Assembly: GCF_014199685.1 (NCBI RefSeq)
Contig: NZ_JACHNZ010000030.1
Coordinates: 1-50,049, forward strand
Direction: 5' to 3'
DNA length: 50,049 bases
Origin: Sphingosinicella soli
GTDB lineage: Bacteria; Pseudomonadota; Alphaproteobacteria; Sphingomonadales; Sphingomonadaceae
Numbering within the stretch: the stretch's first letter is position 1; every line of letters begins with the position of its first letter. A program made the translations under genes and the position numbers. Positions 8,308 to 15,702 of this stretch are shown in pieces. Below the pieces are notes generated by a model. That model was not told the DNA's origin, did not search any database, and saw only the letters and a program-made list of their open reading frames with translations.

Positions 8308-9633
8308 TCATCCGTGCAGTCCGATCGATCTCTGCGGCGAAATTGCGGGGAGAAATGCCGCGCCTTCAGATGCGGTCATTGTGGATGCAAATCTGCTCTC
8401 CGAAACGGCCACGCTGCGGCGCGCGATCCATGGACGCAGCGTCGAGGGGAAATGGATGTAGTGACCCTGCTGCCAATTCGCGCCAAGAGCCGCGACCAGG
8501 AGGCTTTGGGCCTCTGTTTCGACGCCCTCGACGATCACTCCGGCGGCAAGCGTTCCGGCGAGCCCGATGAGGTGCGCGAGCATGCTGCGGTTGCGCGCCG
8601 ACTGATCCGCGCGGCGCAGAAAGAAGGCATCGACCTTCAGATAATCCGGCGACAGCGCAAGCACGCTTCGCAACGAACTGAAGCCCATGCCGAAATCATC
8701 GATCGCGATCCGGCAGCCGAGTTCACGCAGCGCGGACGTGAAGCGCGCGGCACAGGAAATCGACGGGAAGGCCGCAGTCTCGGTGATCTCGACGACAAGC
8801 CGGCGCGCGACAGCGGGGTTCGCCTTCAGCCTTGCGCGCGCGCCGTCCCACCAGGAGTCGAGCGTCGCGCTCTCCGCTGAAATATTAACCGCAAGCTGAA
8901 CGGCGGGATCGTCCTCCAGCTCGTCGAGCACCAGCGACACCATGATCTGGTCGAACGCCCGCACAAGGCCCGTGCGTTCGAGCGCCGTGATCGCGTCGCT
9001 CACGGAAGGCATGTCGTCGCCGATCAGGCGCAACAGGCATTCGTGATAAAGGATATCGCCTTCGCTGCTCACGGCCTGCCACGCCGGAAACAGACGCCCC
9101 TCCGCCGCCGCCGTGAACACCTGCGCGGCGGTCGCCATGTCGCGGCGATAGCGCGCGGCATCCGGGCATGCGGCGGGGGAGGCGCCGAGGCTGTCGTGAA
9201 GCGCGGCAAACCCGGCGGGGCTTATGTCTGCCCCGCTCGAGAATGTCGCCGCCGACCAGGCACTGGACACGGTCAGGAAAATCGAAATGTCCAGATGCCG
9301 GGCCGGCGAACACGCAAGTACGCTACGCAACTGCTCGTTGAAGCCTTCGGCGCTGCCGGGAACGACGAGCGCAGCGTCGAGCCGGCCGAGGGCGCGGTTC
9401 GCGACATGCATCGTCGCCAGTGCAGCGACCGTGGTTTCAAGATGCTGCTGGGACGCCAGCGCAGCGGCTTCGCCGTAGGCTTTCGCGATCGACCGGATAT
9501 TGTCGATTCGAAGCGCGATGAGGATCGGGGTGCTGTGAAAAGCGCTGGCCACGGAAAGGTCCGGGTGCGCGCTTGCCGCCTCGATTGCCGTGAACCTTGC
9601 CGCCATATCCGCCATGCGTCCCGCCAAAATCAT
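8308..9633 (-). CDS. EAL-domain cyclic-di-GMP phosphodiesterase with degenerate GGDEF-like N-terminus
   Basis: A 441-residue cytoplasmic protein. Residues about 30-175 resemble a GGDEF fold without the GGDEF signature. Residues about 185-425 form an EAL domain that degrades c-di-GMP in active members. The EAL signature reads ECLLR (Cys for Ala). Other expected motifs are present: NISAES, EITETAAF, IDDFGMGFSSL, LKVDAFFL, EGVETEAQ and QGHYIHFP, so the metal ligands and general-base Lys/Glu seem retained. Activity is therefore plausible, but the Ala-to-Cys change in the signature is worth noting. It lies 144 bp upstream of the surface operon on the same strand; control of surface-protein export by c-di-GMP is an inference. 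An ATG at 9615 is an alternative start. Confidence 0.85.
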   Translation of the reverse strand: MILAGRMADMAARFTAIEAASAHPDLSVASAFHSTPILIALRIDNIRSIAKAYGEAAALASQQHLETTVAALATMHVANRALGRLDAALVVPGSAEGFNEQLRSVLACSPARHLDISIFLTVSSAWSAATFSSGADISPAGFAALHDSLGASPAACPDAARYRRDMATAAQVFTAAAEGRLFPAWQAVSSEGDILYHECLLRLIGDDMPSVSDAITALERTGLVRAFDQIMVSLVLDELEDDPAVQLAVNISAESATLDSWWDGARARLKANPAVARRLVVEITETAAFPSISCAARFTSALRELGCRIAIDDFGMGFSSLRSVLALSPDYLKVDAFFLRRADQSARNRSMLAHLIGLAGTLAAGVIVEGVETEAQSLLVAALGANWQQGHYIHFPSTLRPWIARRSVAVSESRFASTMTASEGAAFLPAISPQRSIGLHG

Positions 9634-9759
9634 TTCGCCTGAGTTTGAGACGAAATAACCAAAACGGTATCAGAGACGGCTGGACGGCAGAGTATAGGGC
9701 GTCAATATTCTGTATCAGAAGAAGAAAATTCAAAAAGCCAATGTAATGGTAGAGCAAAA

Positions 9760-10740
9760 ATGTCCTGGAACATGTATAACAATAACGGAAAGCGTAAATA
9801 TCTTACTGAATCCGAAACTGTAGATTTTGTTAGATTTGCGAAACAAAAAAGTAAAGATGTTTACGCATTTTGTTGGTTGATGGCGGAAACAGGTTGCAGA
9901 ATATCGGAAGCTCTTTCCGTTACCAAGGACAGCATAGATTTTCAGGCCGGAACGCTGATTATAAAGTGCCTCAAGAAGCGCGGTAAATCTGTGTACAGGG
10001 AGGTTCCGCTTTCCGAAAAGTTTCTGTCGTTCCTGAAAAGGTGGCAAAAGGACAAGTCGGCTGCACAATCTTCTCTGTGGACTTGGTCTCGAATGACCGC
10101 ATACCGCCGTGTTTGCGAGGTGATGGTCGAAGCAGGACTTACCGGAGACTATGCGACGCCGCGCGGACTTCGGCATGGTTTCGGCGTTCGCGCCGTTCAA
10201 TCGGGCGTTCCGCTCAATCTCGTGCAGCGATGGCTCGGGCATGCGGACATGAAGACGACCGCGATCTATGCCGATGCGTCCGGACCGGAGGAGCGACAGA
10301 TCGCGGCGCGCATGTGGCTTGAAGGTCGTAACAGAGGGGTGCGTCTGCCGGACGGCGGCGATGTGCAGCGAGAAAACAAAATCGAGTCCCTGGAATGGCT
10401 TGACCCGCTGCATTCAGCGGAAACTGTATCACGCGGGGCGGCCTATCGAACGGCCCAGGCCCGATCCGCGATCAGACCCGCTTGGACATTGCGGACGGCA
10501 GCGCGTTTAATTTATTGCCATCTGTTACGTTATTGGTTATTTTGTAACGGGCATTGTTATTTATTTTCATATGCTTACCTTGCTTCCCAGTGGGTTGCGC
10601 CTTTCCGGTCGGCATTCTTCCGGATTGCGATTTTTCGGCCATTCGGCCTGGTTGCGGACGCTTTGCCTCCCAATCGGAAGCTGTGCAATTGTCCAATTGC
10701 CACAGATGGGCTTTCCGAAGGGAGGGAGTCGCCCGGGTAG
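9760..10740 (+). CDS. Tyrosine recombinase-like protein with atypical C-terminal tail
   Basis: The first 195 or so residues form a minimal tyrosine-recombinase catalytic domain: Arg in CRISEAL (about 47), Lys in the KKRGKSVYREVPL hairpin, HxxR-equivalent LRHGFG (about 137), GHADMKTT (about 160) and the nucleophile Tyr in AIYADA (about 170). No N-terminal core-binding domain is present. From about residue 200 the frame runs on for some 125 residues with aromatic, cysteine-rich and arginine-rich sequence that does not look like the family. This may be read-through after an indel or fusion at an insertion edge. The 5' part (9640-9980) is clearly AT-richer than its neighbours, a sign of transfer. 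No matching att repeat was found, so the element it served is unclear. Confidence 0.6.
   Translation: MSWNMYNNNGKRKYLTESETVDFVRFAKQKSKDVYAFCWLMAETGCRISEALSVTKDSIDFQAGTLIIKCLKKRGKSVYREVPLSEKFLSFLKRWQKDKSAAQSSLWTWSRMTAYRRVCEVMVEAGLTGDYATPRGLRHGFGVRAVQSGVPLNLVQRWLGHADMKTTAIYADASGPEERQIAARMWLEGRNRGVRLPDGGDVQRENKIESLEWLDPLHSAETVSRGAAYRTAQARSAIRPAWTLRTAARLIYCHLLRYWLFCNGHCYLFSYAYLASQWVAPFRSAFFRIAIFRPFGLVADALPPNRKLCNCPIATDGLSEGRESPG
10685..10700. promoter_or_regulatory. Perfect inverted repeat, possible operator upstream of the MHS transporter
   Basis: GCAATTG-TC-CAATTGC, arms of 7 bp and a spacer of 2. It lies inside the doubtful C-terminal tail of the recombinase ORF and about 245 bp upstream of the transporter start. 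No regulator gene is adjacent. Could be a regulator site or chance. Confidence 0.3.
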
Positions 10741-10943
10741 ACGTTCATCCAGACATCAGCCGAAGCAATGCGTCCTGTCGATGTCCGGCATCGTGCCGTC
10801 TTCCTACGGCGCAGCGATGAACGCTTCCTGAAGCGTTCGCGCGCAACCGATCATGACGTGCGCACGGCGCTTGACAGCATCCCTTGCATTGCCCTGTGAA
10901 TCCTTTCAAATTCTCCGTTTGCAGGGGAGGGGGAAGCATAAGC

Positions 10944-12611
10944 ATGCCAGCGCGCGATGGGGAGATACCGAAGCAACACAAGGCCACCCAGAACGAAAAG
11001 CTCGTTATCGCGGCTTCATCGCTGGGCACCGTGTTCGAATGGTACGATTTCTATCTTTACGGCCTCCTGGCGCTTTATATTTCCGCGCATTTTTTCTCGG
11101 GCGTGAATGAAACGACGGGGTTCATACTTGCTCTGGCGGCGTTTGCGGCAGGCTTCGCGGTGCGGCCTTTCGGGGCCATTTTCTTCGGACGCATCGGGGA
11201 TATCGTCGGACGCAAGAACACCTTCCTCGTGACGATGGGCATCATGGGTCTTTCGACGTTCGCGGTCGGACTCTTGCCGTCATACGGCACCATCGGAGTG
11301 GCGGCCCCGTTCATCCTTGTGGCGCTGCGTTTGCTGCAGGGCCTGGCCCTCGGCGGCGAGTACGGCGGCGCGGCGACCTACGTTGCCGAACATGCGCCGA
11401 ACCACAAGCGGGGCCTCTACACGAGCTGGATCCAGACAACGGCAACGCTCGGGCTGTTTGCTGCGCTGCTCGTCGTCATCGGCATTCGGACCGTGATGGG
11501 CGAGGCGGCCTTTGCCGATTGGGGCTGGCGGATACCCTTTCTGATCTCGATCATCCTGCTCGGCATTTCGATGTGGATCCGCCTGCAGCTTTCGGAAAGC
11601 CCGGTCTTTCAAAAAATGAAAGACGAAGGCACGACATCGAAAGCGCCGCTCACCGAGGCGTTCGGGAGATGGGGTAATCTCAAGTGGGTGCTTGTCGCGC
11701 TGATGGGCGCGGTCGCCGGGCAGGCCGTGGTTTGGTATACCGGCCAATTCTATGCGCTGTTTTTCCTTGAAAAGACGCTGAAGGTCGAAGGCGCGACAGC
11801 GAACATCCTGATTGCCATCGCGCTCGCGCTCGGCACGCCCTTTTTCATCTTCTTCGGCTGGCTGTCGGACAAGATCGGCCGCAAACCCATAATCCTCGCC
11901 GGCTGCCTGATCGCGGCGCTCACATATTTCCCGCTTTTCGGCGCACTCACCAAAGCCGCCAACCCGGCGCTCGCGGCGGCGCAGGCGGCGGCGCCGGTCA
12001 CGATAACGGCGAACGCGGCGGAATGCTCGTTCCAGTTCGATCCGATCGGCAAGAACACGTTCGACTCATCGAGCTGCGATATCGCCAAGGCCTATCTCGC
12101 CAGGACGGGCCTTAACTACGAGAATGTTGCAGCCCCGGCGGGCACCATTGCCGAGATTCACATCGGCCTTGCCACGATCAAGGCGCCGAACCCGGCAGAG
12201 GTGGTCGGTGCAGAGCGCGTCGCTGCGATTGCCGCCTTTCAGGATCAGTTGGAGCAAGCGCTCGGCGATGCCGGTTATCCCGCGCGCGCGGACCCTGACC
12301 GGATCGACAAGGTGGCGGTCGTGGCCATCCTTTTCTTCCTGGTTCTGCTCGCGACAGCGGTTTACGGCCCGATAGCCGCGCTTCTGGTCGAGCTGTTCCC
12401 GACCCGCATCCGCTACACGTCGATGTCGCTGCCATATCACATCGGCAACGGCTGGTTCGGCGGCTTTCTGCCGACCATGGCTTTCGCAATGGTCGCCGCG
12501 ACGGGCGATATCTACTACGGTCTCTGGTATCCCGTTGTCGTGGCGGTGATGACGCTGGTGATCGGCCTTCTGTTCCTGCCGGAAACCTTCCGCCGCGATA
12601 TCGACCAGTAA
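10944..12611 (+). CDS. MFS transporter of the metabolite:H+ symporter (MHS) family
   Basis: A 555-residue inner-membrane proton-coupled symporter like those for shikimate, 2-oxoglutarate or proline/betaine; the substrate cannot be read here. Typical motifs: SLGTVFEWYDFYLYG in TM1, FGRIGDIVGRKNTF (MFS signature loop 2-3), RLLQGLALGGEYGGA, WGWRIPFLIS, GWLSDKIGRKPI (second signature) and ELFPTRIRYTSMSLPYH. An insertion of roughly 110 residues (about 355-465) with two cysteines, AECSFQF and SSCDIAK, lies between two membrane segments in the C-terminal half and is probably periplasmic. Start chosen at 10944 because GGAGGGGG lies 10-15 nt upstream; the frame also opens at 10884. It is monocistronic and followed by a terminator-like hairpin. 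Confidence 0.88.
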   Translation: MPARDGEIPKQHKATQNEKLVIAASSLGTVFEWYDFYLYGLLALYISAHFFSGVNETTGFILALAAFAAGFAVRPFGAIFFGRIGDIVGRKNTFLVTMGIMGLSTFAVGLLPSYGTIGVAAPFILVALRLLQGLALGGEYGGAATYVAEHAPNHKRGLYTSWIQTTATLGLFAALLVVIGIRTVMGEAAFADWGWRIPFLISIILLGISMWIRLQLSESPVFQKMKDEGTTSKAPLTEAFGRWGNLKWVLVALMGAVAGQAVVWYTGQFYALFFLEKTLKVEGATANILIAIALALGTPFFIFFGWLSDKIGRKPIILAGCLIAALTYFPLFGALTKAANPALAAAQAAAPVTITANAAECSFQFDPIGKNTFDSSSCDIAKAYLARTGLNYENVAAPAGTIAEIHIGLATIKAPNPAEVVGAERVAAIAAFQDQLEQALGDAGYPARADPDRIDKVAVVAILFFLVLLATAVYGPIAALLVELFPTRIRYTSMSLPYHIGNGWFGGFLPTMAFAMVAATGDIYYGLWYPVVVAVMTLVIGLLFLPETFRRDIDQ

Positions 12612-12615
12612 GCAT

Positions 12616-12665
12616 GGTCGCTGCCTGAAACCGGGCGGCGGAGACCGCAGAGCGACCGTTTTCTT
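12616..12665 (+). terminator. Terminator-like hairpin after the MHS transporter
   Basis: Arms GGTCGCT (12616-12622) and AGCGACC (12651-12657) flank a 28-nt GC-rich loop and are followed by GTTTTCTT. The loop is long, so confidence is moderate. Confidence 0.5.
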
Positions 12666-12730
12666 GCCTGCTTGACTCCCAGGGGCAGTGCGCTTAGTCA
12701 CGCGCCTTCGCTAGCGGCCCAGCCGCTCGT

Positions 12731-12806
12731 GGCCCCTTCGTCTAGCGGTCCAGGACGTCGCCCTCTCACGGCGAAAACACGGGTTCGAGTCCCGTAGGGG
12801 TCACCA
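12731..12806 (+). tRNA. tRNA-Glu (anticodon CTC)
   Basis: A 76-nt cloverleaf with CCA encoded. The acceptor stem GGCCCCT pairs with AGGGGTC (one G-U pair). The anticodon stem-loop CGCCCTCTCACGGCG gives CTC, reading GAG. The T-loop is GGTTCGAGTCC. The 3' end, from within the T arm through CCA, is the left copy of the 18-bp repeat that bounds the downstream element, so this tRNA is the integration target and was restored intact by the integration. Confidence 0.93.
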
Positions 12807-12807
12807 T
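12790..12807 (+). repeat. attL core, left 18-bp direct repeat
   Basis: TCCCGTAGGGGTCACCAT, the 3' end of tRNA-Glu. The identical 18 bp recur at 29830-29847. A tyrosine integrase gene begins about 100 bp inside this copy, as expected for a tRNA-targeted element. Confidence 0.88.
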
Positions 12808-12865
12808 TCGGTGCCGAATGTCCCAGAAATGGGCAAGAACGGCAGATTTCAGACATTTAGACGTG

Positions 12866-12891
12866 CCCACTGGTCACAATTCTGTGATACA
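12866..12891 (+). repeat. Left subterminal repeat pair, possible integrase arm site
   Basis: CCCACTGG, 8 nt, then CTGTGATACA. The same two words in the same order and orientation occur near the other end at 29735-29766 with a 14-nt spacer. Position inside both ends suggests arm-type integrase or excisionase binding, an inference. Confidence 0.4.
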
Positions 12892-12907
12892 AAAAGGCAT
12901 GGAAGAA

Positions 12908-14515
12908 ATGGCTGATATGCAACGGCTGCTGAAGCGCGGCGACACTTACCACTATCACCGGCGCGTGCCGCTCCACCTTGTCGGCATAGTCGGCAAGAAG
13001 TTTGTTCGCCGTGCGCTGGGCACTGACAGCCCCAAGGAAGCGCGCCGCCGCCGCACAATGGAAGATGCCCGCACCGAAGCAATGTTTCGGGAAGCGGAAA
13101 AGGGCATCAAGCCCGGCATCGGGCGCATGTCCGTCTCGCTGGACGCCCTCACCAGCTATGTGCGGGAAACCGTGGAAGAGATGGACCGCAAGGCGTCCGA
13201 ACGGCTGGCGCTGGTCCCTCCCGCCGATAAGCAGAAGCTGGCTGACATGGTGCAGGATGCCGAAATCCAGCTTGGCATCCTGACCGATCCCGGCGACCCC
13301 CGGCAGGATGAAGTCGTGTCGCGGGCGACCGACCGCATTGCCCACGCCCACGGGGCGGACCTGACCGACGCCGTGCTTGTCGCGCAGTTCGCGGAAATCG
13401 TGCGGCGGGGCTTGGTGGAAGTCACCCGCCGTCACATCGGGCGGCTGACAAATGAAAACGGCACCGCCTTCCACGATGCCGCGTTTGATCCCGCCGCGCA
13501 GGCCCCAGCCACCGCCAGCGTGGCCGCGCTCGATGCTGACATTGTGGATGGCTGGGCAGCCGAGCGGAAACCTTCGCAAAAAGCTGTGGACAGTTGCCGG
13601 AGCGAAGCGCGCAAGTTCCTGATCCTTACCGGGCCGAAGGCCGTGGGCGAAATAACGCGGCAAGACGTGCTGGCCTACAAGGCCGCGATGATCGCGGACG
13701 GCCAGAGCCTCGCCAACATCAAGACCCGCTTAAGCCGTCTCAACACCGTGCTAGGCTGGGCCGCAGAGAACGGGCACCTGCCTGCCAACCCTGCCAAGGG
13801 CATCACCGTCAAGGTGCCGAAGAAGAGCAAGGACAAGCGCCAGCCCTTCGACGCGAACGATCTGAACGCGATCTTTGCCGGTCCCGTTCATGGGGATGGC
13901 CAGCGGCCCCTTAGCGGACGTGGGGAAGCCTCCTATTGGCTCCCCTTGCTTGCCCTGTTCAGCGGGGCGCGGCTGGAGGAAATGGCCCAGCTTCGTCCCC
14001 ATGACGTGGCCCGGCAGACCTATACCGATGGCGACGGCCAGACCCGGCAAGGCTGGTTCATCACGATTGTGGAAGATGACGGCGAAGACGGCACCACGGT
14101 CAAGACCGCAGGCAGCGAGCGCCTTGTCCCCGTGCATCCCGTGCTGGAGACGCTGGGCTTCATCGCATTCGTGAAGGCCCAGCAGGACGCTGGCCATGCC
14201 CGCCTATTCCACCTGTTGAAGCCGGGAGCCTATGGGAAGTTGGGCAGCAAATGGGGCGAATGGTGGAGCAGCTACCTGCGCGGCACCATCGGCATCACCG
14301 ACAAGCGCAAGGTTTTCCATAGCTTCCGCCACACCTTCAAGGACGCGGCCCGGCATTGCGGCCTGCCCGAAGGCGTGGCCCGCCAGATTATGGGCCATAG
14401 CGGCGAGGACGTGGCCGACGACTACGGCAACGGCTATTCGCTGTTCCAGCTTGTCGAGGGCATGGCGGCGGTGAAGGCCGTGGGCGTGAAGCTGCCCGCG
14501 CCGCCAGCCGACTAA
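12908..14515 (+). CDS. Tyrosine-type site-specific integrase of the element
   Basis: About 535 residues. The N-terminal part has the DUF6538-like opening RLLKRGDTYHYHRRVP, followed by a long helical arm-binding and core-binding region (about 30-320). The catalytic domain shows Arg in FSGARLEEMAQL (about 354), Lys in VKTAGSERLVPVH, HSFRHTF (about 470), IMGHSGEDVADDYG with the second His, and Tyr in DYGNGY (about 508). It should join attP with the tRNA-Glu 3' end and excise the element, possibly with a helper. Start: ATGs at 12899, 12908 and 12917 are all possible; an A-rich AAAAAGG lies 10 nt before 12908. The frame is open back to 12818 but that part lies in the att region. Adjacency to attL supports its role. 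Confidence 0.9.
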   Translation: MADMQRLLKRGDTYHYHRRVPLHLVGIVGKKFVRRALGTDSPKEARRRRTMEDARTEAMFREAEKGIKPGIGRMSVSLDALTSYVRETVEEMDRKASERLALVPPADKQKLADMVQDAEIQLGILTDPGDPRQDEVVSRATDRIAHAHGADLTDAVLVAQFAEIVRRGLVEVTRRHIGRLTNENGTAFHDAAFDPAAQAPATASVAALDADIVDGWAAERKPSQKAVDSCRSEARKFLILTGPKAVGEITRQDVLAYKAAMIADGQSLANIKTRLSRLNTVLGWAAENGHLPANPAKGITVKVPKKSKDKRQPFDANDLNAIFAGPVHGDGQRPLSGRGEASYWLPLLALFSGARLEEMAQLRPHDVARQTYTDGDGQTRQGWFITIVEDDGEDGTTVKTAGSERLVPVHPVLETLGFIAFVKAQQDAGHARLFHLLKPGAYGKLGSKWGEWWSSYLRGTIGITDKRKVFHSFRHTFKDAARHCGLPEGVARQIMGHSGEDVADDYGNGYSLFQLVEGMAAVKAVGVKLPAPPAD

Positions 14516-14521
14516 CAAACG

Positions 14522-14549
14522 GGGTGGGTTAAAGACCGTCCCACCCTTT
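14522..14549 (+). terminator. Possible terminator after the integrase
   Basis: GGGTGGG (14522-14528) and CCCACCC (14540-14546) with an 11-nt loop, then TTT. It lies 6 bp past the integrase stop. The T tract is short. Confidence 0.45.
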
Positions 14550-14597
14550 CAGCAATTCGTTGCACGGGCGCAGTCAGTTGCCCAACCTTAAAGAGAA

Positions 14598-14624
14598 AGC
14601 CCCCGCCTTGCAGGGCGAGGGCCT
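14598..14624 (-). other. Stem-loop resembling a minus-strand terminator
   Basis: GCCCCCGCC and GGGCGAGGGC flank TTGCA. Read on the minus strand the stem is followed by TTTCTCTTT, the form of an intrinsic terminator. No minus-strand protein gene ends here, so it may end an unrecognised antisense or small RNA, or be structural. Confidence 0.3.
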
Positions 14625-14712
14625 TCGGGAACGCCGGAAAACCGACGCTGACTATCAACAGCGACACTACCCCCGGCGATCCCTTCACGCAATACCGGAA
14701 GGAACCAGAGCC

Positions 14713-15267
14713 GTGTCCAATGTCGTATCCCTCAGCACCAGCGCGAAGGCCAAGGCGGCAGCAAAGAAGGCCCTCACCAAGGGCCAGAGCAACGCCAAGA
14801 CGGCGAAAGCGTCGGTCCGCGAGCAGAAGACCGCCGCGAACATCAAGCGCGCCATCAATGTCAAGGCGAAGCAACAGGCAAGGCTATCCGCGCCGAGCTT
14901 ATGGGCTAGGTGCCGTGCTATCGCTGCTGGGGACTGGCGGGCGGGAACCTTGCTCTACCGCATCGCATATCTGTGGGAGACGACCCCGAACAAAATGACA
15001 TTGCCGGGCGGCAGCCGGGAGTATCTTGCCCTGACGCAAGCTGACTGGTGCAGTTCAACCGGGCTGGAGCCAAGCGAGTTGAAAAACTATGCTGTCCCGC
15101 GCCTGAAAAAATATGCGAGCCATATCGTGCAATTCGCACCGCATGGGCGCGGCGCGGGCAAACAGACGTGGGTCCACTTCGACGAAACCGCGTTTCGCGC
15201 AGCACTGGATGAAGCCGGATATGAACTGAAAGTGGCGGTTAACGAGGGCCTTCCGCTCTACCCCTAA
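14713..15267 (+). CDS. Lys/Ala-rich protein with HTH-like C-terminal half, function unknown
   Basis: About 184 residues from a GTG start at 14713, chosen because GGAAGGAA lies 9 nt upstream; the frame is open further back. The N-terminal 60 residues are basic and rich in Lys and Ala, typical of a nucleic-acid-contacting tail. The region LTQADWCSSTGLEPSELKNY then VPRLKKY looks like a winged-helix or HTH segment. A Trp-rich stretch (DWRAGTLLYRIAYLWE) precedes it. It is the only gene between the integrase and the structured noncoding region, so replication, excision or transcription control are the natural guesses. I do not recognise the family and none of these roles is shown. Confidence 0.6.
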   Translation: MSNVVSLSTSAKAKAAAKKALTKGQSNAKTAKASVREQKTAANIKRAINVKAKQQARLSAPSLWARCRAIAAGDWRAGTLLYRIAYLWETTPNKMTLPGGSREYLALTQADWCSSTGLEPSELKNYAVPRLKKYASHIVQFAPHGRGAGKQTWVHFDETAFRAALDEAGYELKVAVNEGLPLYP

Positions 15268-15702
15268 AACGCCGAATTTAGCGGTTTAGTAAATGTCCGG
15301 GTTCTGGACGTTTAATTACTTCGTAATCAACGGGAGAGGGAAATAACAGGAGAGACTTCCTATTCCCATCTTACGATAGGAATAGGTGCAACCCGCTTCG
15401 CTCCGCTGGCGGGCTGCAACAGTTCCCGAACCTTGTCCGGGACAGGAAGGAAGTGGGGACACTGGATAACGCCAGTATCCCGATGGGGATCGGTAGCCAT
15501 GCTTCGCATGTCTCCCTCTCCCGAGGGCCGCAGGCCCCCCACCCCCCAAAAGCCCCCCTCCCGCCGCGCCGAGAATTATTGACCGCGCCCCGCCCGAATG
15601 GCATAAGACCGAACAGCGCATCAGACCCGTAGTGCTTCGGGGAAAGCTGACCCAGCTTTCGGATGACATGAAATCCATGTCCACCATCCGAAAGCCCGCG
15701 CC
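15268..15702 (+). other. Structured noncoding region of the element, possible origin, cos/pac or leader region
   Basis: A 435-bp stretch without a credible gene. It holds several inverted repeats: CCTATTCC/GGAATAGG (15359-15386); an imperfect 12-bp pair around 15385-15420; CATGC-TTC-GCATG near 15500; GGGCC-GCA-GGCCC near 15526; GAAAGCT/AGCTTTC (15642-15660); and a nested stem (15656-15694) directly before the portal start. The density of palindromes is far above that of the rest of the element. Confidence 0.55.
15656..15694 (+). promoter_or_regulatory. Nested 15-bp hairpin just upstream of the portal gene
   Basis: Outer arms CTTTCGGATG (15656-15665) and CATCCGAAAG (15685-15694), inner arms ACATG (15666-15670) and CATGT (15676-15680), with a 3-nt bulge on the 3' side. 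The overlapping repeat GAAAGCT/AGCTTTC (15642-15660) competes for the same bases, so the two stems exclude each other. It ends 8 nt before the TTG start of the portal gene. Translational control, attenuation or a packaging signal are possible. Confidence 0.5.

Noticed and set aside
47-9676. Similar phrases at 47-66 and 9659-9676 (CCAAAACGGT followed by ATCAGAGA), considered as ends of an element around the surface operon
   Set aside because: The match has a 2-nt gap, is short, and neither site shows att or IS features; chance or a shared minor motif.
9760-12807. The AT-rich recombinase at 9760 as integrase of the tRNA-Glu element
   Set aside because: It lies outside the 18-bp repeats, and a complete integrase is present inside next to the left repeat.
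15359-15386. Inverted repeat as a classic rho-independent terminator of the gene at 14713
   Set aside because: No T tract follows either arm; kept as part of the structured region only.
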